Shown: positions 1 to 11,093 of the stretch, piece by piece | Layout: each line of letters begins with the position of its first letter | Position numbering within the stretch: position 1 is the first letter of the stretch | Position numbers and translations under genes: made by a program | Notes under the pieces: model-generated | The model's database searches: none | The model's input: only the letters and a program-made list of their open reading frames with translations | Told to the model about the DNA's origin: nothing | NCBI GenBank assembly: GCA_949752735.1 | Contig: OX457050.1 | Location: 41,021,553 to 41,085,552 of the forward strand | Source: Lumbricus terrestris | Lineage: Eukaryota > Annelida > Clitellata > Crassiclitellata > Lumbricidae | DNA: 64,000 nt | Direction of reading: 5' to 3'

Positions 1-1181
1 GAGTGTACTGCAAGGAAAATTACAAGCGAATGTGACTACGCGAGCACAGAGTCGGAGAAGAGAAGTGAAAGAAGGAGAAGAGGAAAAGCCAAACGAAAGT
101 GGGCGACGAATTGTTCATGCCAACAAGATGAGAAAGTTCATCACGAGATCATTGTCGTGTGGTCTGATCGTGGAAGAGGATGACGAAATTTGGATCAGTG
201 GTAGAAATACCGCTGAAGTAAGACCATAGAGAGACAAAACAGAAATCACTTCAATTGGATTATGAGCAAATTGGACACCTTACGAGCGAACTACAGAAAC
301 AATTGCTTGAAATACTGAATCGTTATGCAGACAGATTTTCGGACAAACCGGGACTATGTACAATTGTACATTAGTAGAACATGAAGTGGTGTTGAAACCA
401 GACTTTCGAGAAAAAGAATTCATGGCATATCGAATACCACTAATATACCGGGCAGAAGTGGAAAGACAAATACAAGAGATGCTGAAAGAAAACATCATTC
501 AACCATCGTCAAGCAGAATGGCAAGTCCACTTGTCATTGTCAAAAAGAAGGATGGATCCTTGAGATTGGCTTGCGACTACAGATACATTAACTCTTTTAC
601 TGAGTATTGTAGATACCCTTTGCCAATCGTCAATGATGTCTTGAGCAAAGTCGGGAAATCCAAGTTTATTTCCGTTATGGACTGTCGCAGTGCCTATTTG
701 ACTTGTCCTGTGAAGAAGAGTGATCAATGGAAGACTGCATTTGTTACACATAATGGACTGTACGAATTTACGCGCGTTCCTTTTGGAATGATTAACTCTG
801 GACGGACTTTTGTAAAGGCGATAAATATGATTTTGCAACCGATACATGATTTCACTGAACCGTATGTTGATGACATTGCAGTGCATTATAATGATTGGGA
901 CATTCATTTAAGACATTTGGAATTATTTCTGAAACAAATTAGACTGCATAATGTAACGTTGAACTTGAAAAAATGTGTGTTTGGTAAGAGTGAGGTGAAA
1001 TTCATCAGTCACCTTATTGGGTCAGGGAAGAAGATGATGAATCCAGATAGGATTGACAGTTTGATTAATTTGAAGAAACCTGAAACGAAGAAGCAAGTGA
1101 AACAGGTTTTAGGATTTTTTGGATTTTACAGACAGTTTATTTGTAATTTCGCTGAAATTGCTAAACCATTGACAGACTTAA
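1..1181 (+). pseudogene. Ty3/gypsy pol fragment: protease tail and reverse transcriptase
   Basis: This is the 5' part of a decayed Ty3/gypsy polyprotein. The frame at 32-229 contains VTTRAQSRRR, a motif typical of the protease-RT linker, and ends in a stop. The RT frame is open from 356 to the TTAA at 1178. It shows the usual gypsy order: SSSRMASPLVIVKKKDGSLR, then ACDYR, then the catalytic PYVDD box near 862-876, then a thumb-like region ending in AKPLTDL. RT would copy the element RNA. The fragment is truncated at the window edge, stops separate the linker and RT frames, and a TTAA element interrupts it at 1182. The RNase H part resumes at 2899 in a frame one base out of register, so the copy was already decayed or decayed later. 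Confidence 0.88.
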
Positions 1182-1912
1182 CCCTATGACGCACACCTTC
1201 CGCGCCAACGCATTTAGCACACCTGGGGTCCAATGGACCCCACCGATAACATGGGTTGAAATTATATCAATTAGACAGAACTTGGGAATGAATGACTGAA
1301 ATATATGTTGTACATAGCACATGCACTCATGGAACATGTTTGGGTCAGAAATATAGGCCTAAAATTAACCCTAGGACTACCAAAAGAGGTGTTATCCATC
1401 AATTTTTAAGTTTTTTTCAAAACCAAACTTGTTTCATATGGAATAAAATTTTGACATTTTACGTTATTTTAGGGGGTTCATTTACACACATTGTGATGTA
1501 AGATTTGTGATGATACCCCATACCGTTCAAAAGTTATACCCGATATACCCAAGGTACCAAGACGGGAGGTGGAAACCACCCACTTAGGTTATCGACTATA
1601 TTATCTTATCCCTCATTTATAATAAAGATAAAAACATTATATCATTTTATAGAGGGAATGTGGGGCTACATTATCATACTAAATAATGTGTCTTTTCATA
1701 ACCGGAAGTGCTCAAAATAAATAAAAATGTCTGAAAATAGTGATTTTTTTCATAAAACTTTCGTACCGAGGATTTGTAACTTGCTCAATCATTTTCACCA
1801 GAGGCATAGGAAAAAAATTACTGGATGCCATATGTATGTAGGTATGAATGTATGTATGTATGTATGCATGCATGCATGCATGCATGTATGCATGTATGCA
1901 TGTATGCATGTG

Positions 1913-1959
<47 letters not shown>

Positions 1960-2894
1960 CCGTGTATATATGTGTGTACGTATGTAATCTATGTAGGTAT
2001 GATTGCATGTGTTATGTTTATGAATGTAAGCTTATGTATGTTTTCATGTACAAATGCATAGTATGTGTGTATGTTTGTATGTACGTACATATATACATAC
2101 ATGCATACATACATGCATACATACATTCATATACACATACATACACACATACATACATACGCACTTACGTACATACATACATACATGCATACATACATAC
2201 ATACATACATACATACATACGTACATACATGCATAATACATACATACATACATACATACATACATACATACATACATGCATTCATGCATACATTCATACA
2301 TACATACGTACAGACACACACGCATATACAATACATATATTCACACATTCTTACATATACACATGCATACATACATACATACATACATACATACATACAT
2401 ACATACATACATACATACATACATGCATACATAGATACATACATACATATATACATTTATTTCATATATACATACCTTGCATATGTACATACATACACTG
2501 ACGGATGTAAACCGACGGATGGGGGCAATGGCGGGGCAGGGTGTAATGTCTCAATGGGGGTAAGGGTTGGGGCAGTTGTGGGGGCAATGGTAGGGGTTAT
2601 GGGCCGAGGGGTATGTCCTGTTCCCATTATGCTATAGTCGATGCACCATGGACCTATCAATGCTGAAGCCTGGGGTCCGTTGGACCCCAGGTATGCTAAA
2701 TGTGCCCTAGGTGTCTTACCCAATTTTTCCCCATTGAACCAAGGACGCTACAGTCTCCCAACTTTTTCGTACATGTAGGAGGATGAATTGTTGAGGAATT
2801 TGAATTATTTCAGATTTTTAGTATTTAGAGCAATAGAGATATTCAAGATTTCGCACCTCTGGGGTCCAATAGACCCCAGGTGTGCGTCATAGGG
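1182..2894. mobile_element. piggyBac-like non-autonomous element, copy A
   Basis: A 1713-bp insertion lies between two TTAA copies (1178-1181 and 2895-2898). Its ends are inverted repeats beginning CCCTATGACGCACACC. Subterminal palindromes of the type GGGGTCCAATGGACCCC occur near both ends. There is no transposase frame. The interior holds a large (TATG)n/(CATA)n tract. Removing the element rejoins the gypsy RT and RNase H regions. A TTAA target and CCC ends fit the piggyBac superfamily; Kolobok also uses TTAA and is not excluded. A second, inverted copy lies at 16718-23564. Confidence 0.85.
1836..2470. repeat. (TATG)n and (CATA)n arms with central (TA)n
   Basis: Imperfect TATG/CATG repeats run on the top strand to about 1912, followed by a (TA)n run to about 1953. 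The reverse-complement repeat (CATA)n then runs from about 2085 to 2460. The two blocks can pair into a long imperfect hairpin. The apparent reading frames here, rich in Tyr/Ile/His or Cys/Met/Val, are repeat translations and not genes. Confidence 0.9.
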
Positions 2895-2898
2895 TTAA

Positions 2899-3364
2899 TA
2901 CCAGTAAGAAAGTACCTGAGAACATTGCTTGGACTGAGACACATCAGAAATCCTTTGATTCACTGAAACAGATTGTATTGTCAAATGTGGTTCTATGTAT
3001 GTTTGAGGTTGGTAAACCATTTAATTTGTACTGTGATAGCAGTGATTTTGCTGTGAGAGCTGTTCTATCGCAGGTGGACAATGAAGGAATAGAACGTCCC
3101 GTTTCATTTATCAGTCAGAAATTGACAGATACCCAGAGGAAATGGGCAACGATTGAGAAGGAAGCCTATGCAATCATATGGGCTTTAAACAAATTGAAAG
3201 AAATTATTATTGGTTCTAAGAATAATGTATTTACAGACCATAATCCTTTAGTTTACTTGACTGAATCAATGTCTAAATCTGCTAAGTTAGTCAGATGGTC
3301 ATTATCGTTAAAAATTTTTGACATTATGTTGAACTACAAGAAAGGCAAGCTGAATATTAGCTGA
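2899..3364 (+). pseudogene. Ty3/gypsy pol fragment: RNase H
   Basis: This continues the polyprotein begun at 1-1181, after the TTAA element. The frame reads WTETHQKSFDSLKQ, then LYCDSSDFAVRAVLSQ (gypsy RNase H with its first catalytic Asp), then VSFISQKLTDTQRKWATIEK and FTDHNPLVYL. These are the standard RNase H blocks of Ty3/gypsy elements. The frame ends at LNIS followed by a stop, close to where the domain normally ends. No integrase follows, so the element is truncated or rearranged here. The downstream 3365-3639 has no recognisable coding content. Confidence 0.85.
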
Positions 3365-3639
3365 TCGTTTACATAGACTGTAGCGTAAGATATTTTATGA
3401 TGTTATATTAAGAATTGTTTGCATTGTTTTAATTAAGGTACGTTCGCTAATTTTTTAAAAGATAATTAGCTCTTTTTAAAAGAAAGGAAAGAGGTAATGC
3501 AAGCTAATTTTGTATAGCATATAATGGGCAGCTAATTATTATGCAAGAGCGTACAGATAAGGTAGGCCCAGGTGGCTGAGTGGCGGGAAAGTTGCAGCGG
3601 CGCGACCGTCGCCGGAGTTTGAGAGAGACAGAGACAGAG

Positions 3640-3990
3640 AGAAAGACAGGGAGAGACATAGAGAAGGACAGAGTGAGATAGGCTTTGATAGTAGTGCCAG
3701 TCATGTGTATAAGCCTATAATGGGTATTTAGAAGGGAGAGATAATAAGATGGCGTTTCGGTCGTAACATTGAATTGTTTGTTGGTTCATTTTGTGTTGAC
3801 TGCTATTGTTTGGAGATCGAAGAATTGAATACGAGAAACTGATCGATGTTTTAAGTAAACAAGTTAAAGAACTCTACACTTATAAACTAGCCATTAGCTG
3901 CCACAGTACAGTTATTAGGTTAGGCCTAGGCTGCGCTACTGAACTGCAGAAGAGACTGGAAAGGCTAGAGGGATCTATAAGCTCACAAAT
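3640..3990 (+). repeat. Dispersed repeat, pair of 62870-63230 (inverted)
   Basis: About 350 bp here matches the reverse complement of 62870-63230. The shared stretch includes GAGATAATAAGATGG, GTCGTAACATTGAATTG, TTTTAAGTAAACAAGTTAAA and TTATAAACTAGCCATTAGCT, with scattered substitutions and small indels. A 70-aa open frame at 3806-4018 is not kept intact in the other copy, so I read this as a repeat and not a gene. No terminal repeats or target duplication were found. It could be a SINE-like or MITE-like unit, or part of a longer duplicated segment. Confidence 0.6.
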
Positions 3991-4041
3991 TGATTATGAC
4001 ATTGTATTTCTATCATAATGTTAGCCGAGTAGGCCCATGAG

Positions 4042-6969
4042 TAGGCCCTTAGCATACAGTCAAAAAATCAAAATCGTAAAATTTTTCCTGGCACCCTTTC
4101 AATCCATGCCAATTATAGAAATAATATTATGTTGAAAAGGATTTTGGAATTGGAAAACATTTAGGGGTGCCCCTCGAGCGCCGAAATTGATTCTTTAATA
4201 CAAATTTGATCAATTGAATCATACAATTTCAACCAAACTATATTCAACACACTGTCACTCAGAATTTTACAGAGATGACTAAAATACACTCTAGTGATGC
4301 AACAATGCCAATGAAACAAGTGTTTACTGGTCAATTATAATTCAGTTATTGTTCACTGTTCAGCTGGTCACAGAAGTAAATGATCAGTACAGGACAATAA
4401 AATGCAGGAATCACTGCTTTCTACTAATTTGACACGAGATTTCTTTTCGTGCAGTCAGGGAACTGTCGTCGATGTTCACTGACAACATGCAGGAGAAATT
4501 GAAGCTGATCCTCATCTTTTGTTAGCTTTTTATTTAAGTCCTGGATGAGTGCCACACCTCGTTCACACTGGGTCATTTAGGCGGATGATCTGGGGCTACT
4601 TCTTCCATGGCAGAAATCATTAGCTTCTTGGAGTCATTGGATATCCTTGAATCAAAAAGAGCAAGCCCAATAAGCTCTTCAGACAAATACCAGAGATGAA
4701 GCCCTAGCTTCTTGCTTGTAGCAGAAGAAATTGTAGTATGTGGATATGTGAGAAGGTTTGCCATGAGAGTGAAGTCATTCAGAGGAGCCTTCACAGCAAT
4801 TGGCCCAGTTATCCAGGCTTTCAGGAAGACAACAACTGAAAAGATGGCAATATCACGAATGCTGCGTTCTTCTGCAGCAGTCTTCTTGAACTGAGCACGA
4901 AATAGCAACATCTTTATAGTATAGATGACTTTTGCCATCCATCATGCCCGGTGCATAGCGCCAGGTTTTCGAAACCGAATTCCACGAGAAGGAACACCTC
5001 CAAGAAAAAAACTGAGAGCTCGAGAAATTCCTTGTAATCGTCTCGTGGCTGCGCAGTTGCTAAATGTCTATGAGCAAACTCCAAGATATCAGAACTGTGT
5101 ATGGCTCCAATGATTCCATCAAAAGATCTGACGAGGCTACCTGAAATTTGTCGCTTCAATGAATTTCCAGTGGTCTCGAAACCTCTTGAAAAGAAGAACA
5201 TCAGGTCCAGTAGAAGTTCCAATGGAAGTTTTTTTCGAATGCAGCCCCAACAATTAGTTCCATAACATGGTGTCAACATGCCAGGAAAAGGAGATCTTTA
5301 TTCAATTCTTGCTCTTTTAAAAAACATGCACCTGAGCGATGACCTGTGTTGCCGGCTGTGGTGTCAAAGCACAAAGCAACAAGCTGATCTTGAAATTCCA
5401 CTCTCTCAAACACTGGACGACTGCAGATGCTTGAGCTGAGCCTGCTCCTGAGGATAGTTTTTTAATGTCCAGTAACTTCAATTCCTTCACCTGAGATCAG
5501 AACTGGAAGATGGTCAACATGTTCGCGTGATGTAAAATCTTCCAGAAACTTGCCGTCACAATGAAAGGTTAAAGGAACTAAGTCGGAAGATTCGGATTGA
5601 AGGCTGTTTGATTTTGTGGTTCTGTTGCTCGCCCTGGTTCGTTGAATGGAATTTCGGTTGATATTCAAAGTCTTGACGTCACAGCCAAGGCTGGTAGCCA
5701 CTTCGCTAAGAACGAATGTAGCATTTCTTGACGAGATCTTTGTTCTGTCCAAAGCCGATGTCAGACCAGGAGACAGAATATTGATTCTGGCTCGTTTGGG
5801 CGAAGTTGCTTCCTTTTGACTGGTGTTAGTGCCGCAGGTTTTGTTTCCTTCACATCCAACATCAAGCCCACCACTTTCATCACTTGATTCTTCATCATTT
5901 GAACAGGAATCGGTATCCAGTACTAACTGGCTTCTACACGCCGTGAGCTCTTCCTGTGCTCTTTTTTGCGCATCTGTTCCAGTTCCTTCCGTTCCTGGGC
6001 ACGCTGTCTTCGACGCATATCCACCATGTGAGCTGCACCAACTGAACCTGGACGTCCCTTCTGCCTTTGAGAGACTAGAAAGTCTCTGTCTTCAGGAATG
6101 GAGATCATTGTGAGAGCGTCTGCATGGACAATATCAAACAGGTCATCTAGTCTCTCAATAAATTTCTCCTCCTTAATCTTGTGAGCTGTAGCTCTTCGGT
6201 GTCTAAGTCCTTTCCATTCCACGAACACCGACTCTAACTTGTCAATACAATGCTTTTTACCTCTTACAGGTATACCAACTCGGTTCCAAAATAGAGTGGC
6301 TTTTTCTGTAGCCTGTTGACTGGAATAACGGACTGTCTGCTTGCCAACTTTGAGTAGATGCATGAAGTATCCAAAAGTTTGACGCTACGATGGCAACTTT
6401 GCTCCAAGCATTTCAGGCTCAAAAAGAGCCAAATAGATAGACACTTGTTCTCCCTCGCGTTTGCATAATTAATTATGAATAATTATTTCTAATATTTCGT
6501 ATTTACTATGTCTGACAATGTAGGCCTATGTTTCCAATAGTAGACTAAAATCAAATGTCTTTCCTTGTACATATTAAACAACTCTTCGTAAAATAATGCC
6601 ACCTTTTTCAACCAGAACACAAACGTTAATCAAACATATATTTGAAATTGTACAGTGACTAAAATTTAAAGATCTCACGTAATTTTAATAAGTAAGTACA
6701 AAGTAAGTACTAAATATTAAATGCTGATGCATTGCAAACATTAGTAGGCCGACAGAATGTATTAAAGCACTGAAAATTTCAGTTTGCGATTCCAATTATA
6801 ATTTGGAAGTTTATACTTGTACATTATTGAAACTTGAGAGCTCGGGGGGCACCCCTAAATATTGCATCACTGCAAAGATTTTTTGCACAAATTATTTTCT
6901 TCATAATTGAAATAGATTGGAGGGGTGCCAGTAGATTATTTCTAACTTTCATTTTTAAGGGCCACCCTA
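4042..6969 (-). mobile_element. DNA transposon with 8-bp TSD (family of 35030)
   Basis: The element is flanked by a perfect 8-bp duplication CCCATGAG (4034-4041 and 6970-6977). Its ends are inverted repeats: TAGGCCCTTAGC on the left and, reading inwards from the right, TAGGGTGGCCCTTA. The left end lacks the GTGG present in the other copy at 35030. Subterminal GGCACCCnTnCAATC stretches are also inverted. The interior encodes a broken transposase on the minus strand. Against the 35030 copy it has an internal deletion of about 200 bp near 4575. An 8-bp duplication fits hAT or P-type transposons; I do not assign a superfamily. Confidence 0.85.
4573..6363 (-). pseudogene. Broken DDE-type transposase candidate
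   Basis: Minus-strand frames at 5923-6363, 5462-5752, 4914-5279 and 4573-4938 are pieces of one protein in N-to-C order. They match the better preserved frames at 36735-35514. Shared blocks include EFAHRHLATAQPRDDY, FRAQFKKTAAEERSIRDI, DFTLMANLLTYPHTTISSAT and LGLHLWYLSEELIG. The other copy also shows ALCFDTTAGNTG, which I take as the first catalytic Asp block by analogy with uncharacterised invertebrate transposases. Several frameshifts and stops separate the frames, so the gene is dead. Its position inside a TIR element with target duplication supports the transposase reading. The superfamily is uncertain. Confidence 0.65.
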
Positions 6970-6977
6970 CCCATGAG

Positions 6978-7304
6978 TTATAGTGAGAAAGGGTTATTTT
7001 TTACCATTGTGGACCGTATATCCGTTTAATACTACACTGCACTGGATCAGCGTTATTATGCGAACAAATTTCGAACAAATTATTTTTTATTGCCGTTTTC
7101 TAAAAATGGTCCTTTCATTCTTTTGTGTTTCAGCTATTTTGCAAATTACAGCTCAATTTTGCATTCAGCGATGCAACAGTTCGAAATTGTTCTCAAATTA
7201 CTGAATAATAATAATAACTCACGTGTTGAGAAGAGCATCTCTTACTGGCTGTGGACATAGCACCCAGGGTATAATCAAGGGCATCTTCATCATCATCATC
7301 ATCG

Positions 7305-7367
<63 letters not shown>

Positions 7368-7715
7368 CCCGACTCTCTACACTGGTCTGTTCTGACCAGC
7401 AAGTGCAATGTGCATGTCTGCCCCACATCATGACACCTTGAAGCATCTGGGTCGCTATGTCACTTGTGTCTTGTTTTTTTTTGCGGATTTCAATCGTCTT
7501 GGTCTTTTACTGCCAGCGTATCGCCACCCATCTGGCAAACCTTCCTCCTTTGTCCGGGCTTAGGACCGGCACAGGGAAGTTGTTTGTTCCCTGTGGCGGA
7601 GGATGGATGCAGTTTAACGTTTTGCCCAGGACCGGGTATACGCGGATATACGGCGTATACTTACGAGAAAAAATGGCATCGTATACTCACTGCGAAAAAC
7701 CAGGGTAGACCTATA
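6978..7715. other. No gene seen; contains a trinucleotide tract
   Basis: Apart from the (ATC)n microsatellite at 7284-7366 I see no supportable feature. Open frames in this stretch are short and mutually overlapping. The segment 7640-7715 carries repeated ATACGCGGATATACGGCGTATAC-like motifs, and these recur just after the hAT-type element at 9762. The hAT-type element therefore landed inside an older unclassified sequence. Confidence 0.5.
7284..7366. repeat. (ATC)n trinucleotide microsatellite
   Basis: About 27 near-perfect CAT/ATC triplets with one CGT interruption. The poly-Asp and poly-Met frames on the minus strand are products of the repeat. Confidence 0.95.
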
Positions 7716-8239
7716 CGCGGGTACAGGGGCGCAAACAGAAAATTTTCCTTGGGGTGCTCAGAATTATTATTGTAAGCGTCGAAGGTGCGAAGCAGCGAGT
7801 GCCGAAAGCAAGAAGCCAATGCCGACTACAGGGGATCTGAGAGAGCGTCGTAGTCTCCCCAGCGGGGTCTGGGTCGGAGCCCCAGAAACCAACGCATTTT
7901 TTACTTTTGGCAACAGCTAGAGCGCATTTCAGACTATTGTTTGCAAGCTGTATTTATGAGCGATAAAGTCATGAAAACTTCTGAAAAGACCGTTTAGGAC
8001 TTACAAAAATAATGTCCTTTCCTATCTGCTTAGATAAAACAAAGGGTCTTAGTCCTTCTCTGCCTGCGAGTGGCAGATTTAACCAGTGTTTAATCTAGCC
8101 CCTCCCCCAATAACCTGTTTTTTTATAGCCCCTTCTCTGGGAATCAGGGTTTCTGAGGAAAGGCGAGCATCCGACGGAAAATCTCTGAAGCACGTGGCGC
8201 CGAGAGGGCAGGGGCTTTGGGAGGGGCTGTGCCCCTCCA

Positions 8240-9065
8240 CATCAGAAATTTTCTAATTTCCATACTGCAATGGCAGCATTTTAAGATGTCATCTAAAGCA
8301 AAATTGCTATACTATTTCATTGCTGACTAGAGTGGTCTAAACTTCAATGAATATATTTACAATTATTAAAAAAATCTGATTTTCCACGTTTATTACGGTA
8401 CCATTCGCATTATAAGATGTCAACTTAGCAAAAAGCTCTATTAGGCCTACTTCCGTGCTGATAAAAAAGAGTGATATGAGATTTCAACATAGGCCTAGCA
8501 TGGAAATGGGTTTGGGCAGAGAGATGTGCCTCCTCCCAACATATAAATTTTTTTTCACACTACAGTGGTACCATTTTAGGTTGTCATTTTATCGAAATTT
8601 ATCATGATTTCATTGCTGAAAGACATGGTTTAAGGTTTCAATGCCTCTTCCCATTGCTTTATTTTTTAATTTCCATACTGTAATGGTAGGTTTTTAAGCT
8701 GTCATCTTAACCTTTACCACTCATGTGTCCGCTGTCAGCGGCCAATTTTGGGCCAATTCATTTTTAATCTGAGCGGTAAGGGTTAATAAAATTGCTCATT
8801 TTCCATGCTGATAGTCATAGATTTTAATCTAAAATTACAGAGTGTTACCTCACAATTATTTTAAAAAATTTCGATTTGCACGGTGCATCGTGACTTTTAA
8901 AGCTGTTATTTTTACAAAATAATTCATGATTTTAGTGCTAAGAGATGTGATATACATGCAAGATTCCAACAAATGCCCCTCGCATCGTCTAAGTATTGTT
9001 TGTTAATTTACACACACTGTAATGACAGCGTTTTTTTACTGTCGTCTTAACCAAATTGTTCATTA
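8240..9065. repeat. Six degenerate tandem units inside the hAT-type element
   Basis: The pattern 'TTTCCATACTGCAATGGCAG, TTTTAAGATGTCATCT, AAATTGCT, TTCATTGCTGA, GATTTCAA' recurs about six times at irregular 120-190 bp spacing, starting near 8255, 8385, 8550, 8670, 8865 and 9005. Units are strongly diverged and carry indels, so this is an old internal minisatellite of the element. Confidence 0.6.
8711..8782. mobile_element. 72-bp TTAA miniature palindromic element
   Basis: TTAA (8707-8710) and TTAA (8783-8786) flank a short sequence starting CCTTTACCACTC and ending GAGCGGTAAGGG, an inverted repeat with one mismatch. A central GTCCGCTGTCAGCGG palindrome follows. The same left end occurs at a TTAA at 31196, where a related LINE copy (37880 region) has an uninterrupted TTAA. 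This supports an insertion family that targets TTAA. Confidence 0.7.
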
Positions 9066-10084
9066 TGGATAAACAGTCGATAACATTGCAGAAAATTTTA
9101 ATAATAGACCTATTTATGAAATATTTATGACAAATATTTGGGGATATAAGCATCACCGTCCCCTTAGCACAAACTTTGGGGGTTTCAGACTGTTGCCTAA
9201 CAATTACTTACGTCTCCCCTATCGCCCTAAATATCCGCCAATAACAGTATCGTAAGTATGCACATTATACTATCATATGATAGTATCATAATTACATTAT
9301 AATAGTAAATAATAAAATTATAATTATATAGTAGGAAGTAAGATCATGGTATAATATGGCAGTTTATGTAAGACAATAATTATAATAAACATGCAGCAAC
9401 TAAAAACTACTATCATTTTGTCAAATTTTGCAAAAAATTAAGTCGTAACATATAATCAATAAATTGGTGAGATACTGTAATGTAAAGGCACAGAATAGGC
9501 AAATTCTCGAGACCCAGACAAACTCTGGTAGACCAGCTAAACACAGAAATCAAGTGCTTTATGAACCATGAACTTGACTAAAATCATAATACAGAAGAAT
9601 GAAAGAACTTGCTTGATTGTGTAATCTGAAAGACTGAAAGACCGAAAGACCCCCACACCCCCACCCCACCCATCGGATTTGGAATAATTGCGTGTGTCGC
9701 CTTTTTAGCCTTGGGGGGGGCTGCTCAAGCACACCCCAGCACACCCCTGGTTGCGCCACTGCGCGGGTATACAGCGTATAAGCTTACTCACCTCACAAAG
9801 GGCGTGTGGGTATACGCACGAAAAAGCAAATGATATTTAGGTGTATTTTTCACGAAATTCCGGAGCGAATGACTAAAAAAAGTCAACAGATTTTTCGGAC
9901 GGGAAAAAGTGGAGAAATGTTTTCGAAGTCAAGACACATGAATAGCTTCAGTGGTTTGACGAAATTGTGTGCTGCCATAGTTTAAGACAATCAATTCTAT
10001 CTCAGACGATTTTTTTGCCTAACCATTGGAACAACACCAGACCTCCCTGTCTGAACTGATGCTCCATTTATGCTCTGTATTTAG

Positions 10085-10183
10085 AAGAAGAATTTTACAA
10101 AGTCGGTGAGACAACAATGCGATCTGTTTACACTGTATTTGAGGAATTTTTGGAAAAACATAAACTGATGACATTGCCAACAG
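10085..10183 (+). CDS. Candidate internal exon, 99-bp module (copy 1)
   Basis: This candidate exon encodes EEEFYKVGETTMRSVYTVFE and so on, ending LMTLPTG across the splice. The acceptor is CTGTATTTAG and the donor is ACAG|GTAATT. The exon is exactly 99 bp, phase 1 at both ends. Two paralogous stretches at 25893-25991 and 26921-27019 have the same length, phase and splice-like borders. They share Lys at codon 5, Gly at codon 7, Glu at codon 20 and a terminal Thr-Gly. I do not recognise the protein family; the sequence looks helical and charged. Differences between copies are spread in a coding-like way, with much third-base change. No start or stop exon can be tied to this copy. It could be a relic of a duplicated gene. 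Confidence 0.55.
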
Positions 10184-10379
10184 GTAATTTCATGTTTCTC
10201 ATTGCTATGATCACGAGAAATTGTTTTATGATCCATAGGATTCGACTTAATGTGGAGGTTTCCTTTTCTACATATTTGTGACGAAGGGCCTCGTTTCCCG
10301 TCGTTTGTCAGTATCTAGATAGGGAGATAGAAGGCAAAACAGGCGAGAGGGGTCATAAATATGGAAAATTGTTTTATAG

Positions 10380-11093
10380 TGTATTATTATTTTAAAAATA
10401 TGTCTACTTTCAATAGCTACAATTAAAAAAATGTTCAATTCAAATGATTAGTGGAGCAAAACTGACTTTTGGCGCATGTGGTGTAAGAATTCGCTTTGAA
10501 TCTTGGTCCCAAGTAGCCTATTTTTAGAGCTAAAATTAACCATGAACGAATGAGTTTCCATCAGCTGACCTGACTATTTCTTGTAGCCATGTGTACCGCG
10601 TGATAGGTTATACCCTAAAATATGATATTAGACTTGATTGTTACAAAGTTTGGCTATAAGGTTTAGCATCAATTAATGGCCATCTGACAACTGCTCAAGC
10701 AACGCCTCCTTTCTGAGAGTCTTATTGGTCTAAGAGACTGACCTTCGATATTGCGCATGCGCACCTACCCGTAAATGTTCAGTTGTTCCTTTTCTTACTC
10801 ATGCATACAGCCAGCGTTAGTTTTGGAAAGAATTTGTATAAATATTTTTTTACATCGTTAAATAGGAAATAGCGAAAGTCTTGTAAACTGCTCAAATTGT
10901 GATAAGGGAAACCTGGTTCATTGCTCGTTAGGAGGGTAATTCATTGGATAACACGCTGGCTTGGAGAATGAGAGGTACTGAGATCGAGATCAACTGTGCG
11001 GTCAATTACTTTGGTAAACATGACTAAACTGGCAATCCACGCACCCACAGCCCGTGCACCCATCAGTGGCCACCCATCATAATTATAGATCTA
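10380..11093. repeat. Duplicated segment, pair of 47990-48500
   Basis: Long stretches match 47990-48500 in the same orientation. They include GACTTTTGGCGCATGTGGTG, TAAGAATTCGCTTTGAATC, ACTGACCTTCGAT and the TTGCGCATGCGCA motif, ending AAAATCTA followed by GGAAGTTTGATTA. The similarity is patchy, consistent with an old segmental duplication of a host locus. TTGCGCATGCGCA resembles an NRF-1 promoter site, so a promoter could lie in the duplicated unit. No exon was defined inside it. Confidence 0.6.

Larger units (their letters stand above)
7724..9761. mobile_element. hAT-type non-autonomous element (2.04 kb)
   Basis: A perfect 8-bp duplication CGCGGGTA flanks the element (7716-7723 and 9762-9769). 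Its ends are CAGGGGCGCAAACA on the left and, reading inwards from the right, CAGTGGCGCAACCA. CAGNGGCGNAnCC termini with 8-bp duplications are characteristic of hAT transposons. No transposase frame is present. The interior is built of degenerate tandem units and itself contains a 72-bp TTAA element at 8711-8782. Confidence 0.88.

Noticed and set aside
1727..2637. Long Tyr/Ile/Thr/His- and Cys/Met/Val-rich open frames on both strands
   Set aside because: They are translations of TATG/CATA microsatellites inside a non-coding transposon and change composition by frame only.
7193..7446. Poly-Asp, poly-Met and poly-Ile frames
   Set aside because: They result from the (ATC)n tract read in different frames.
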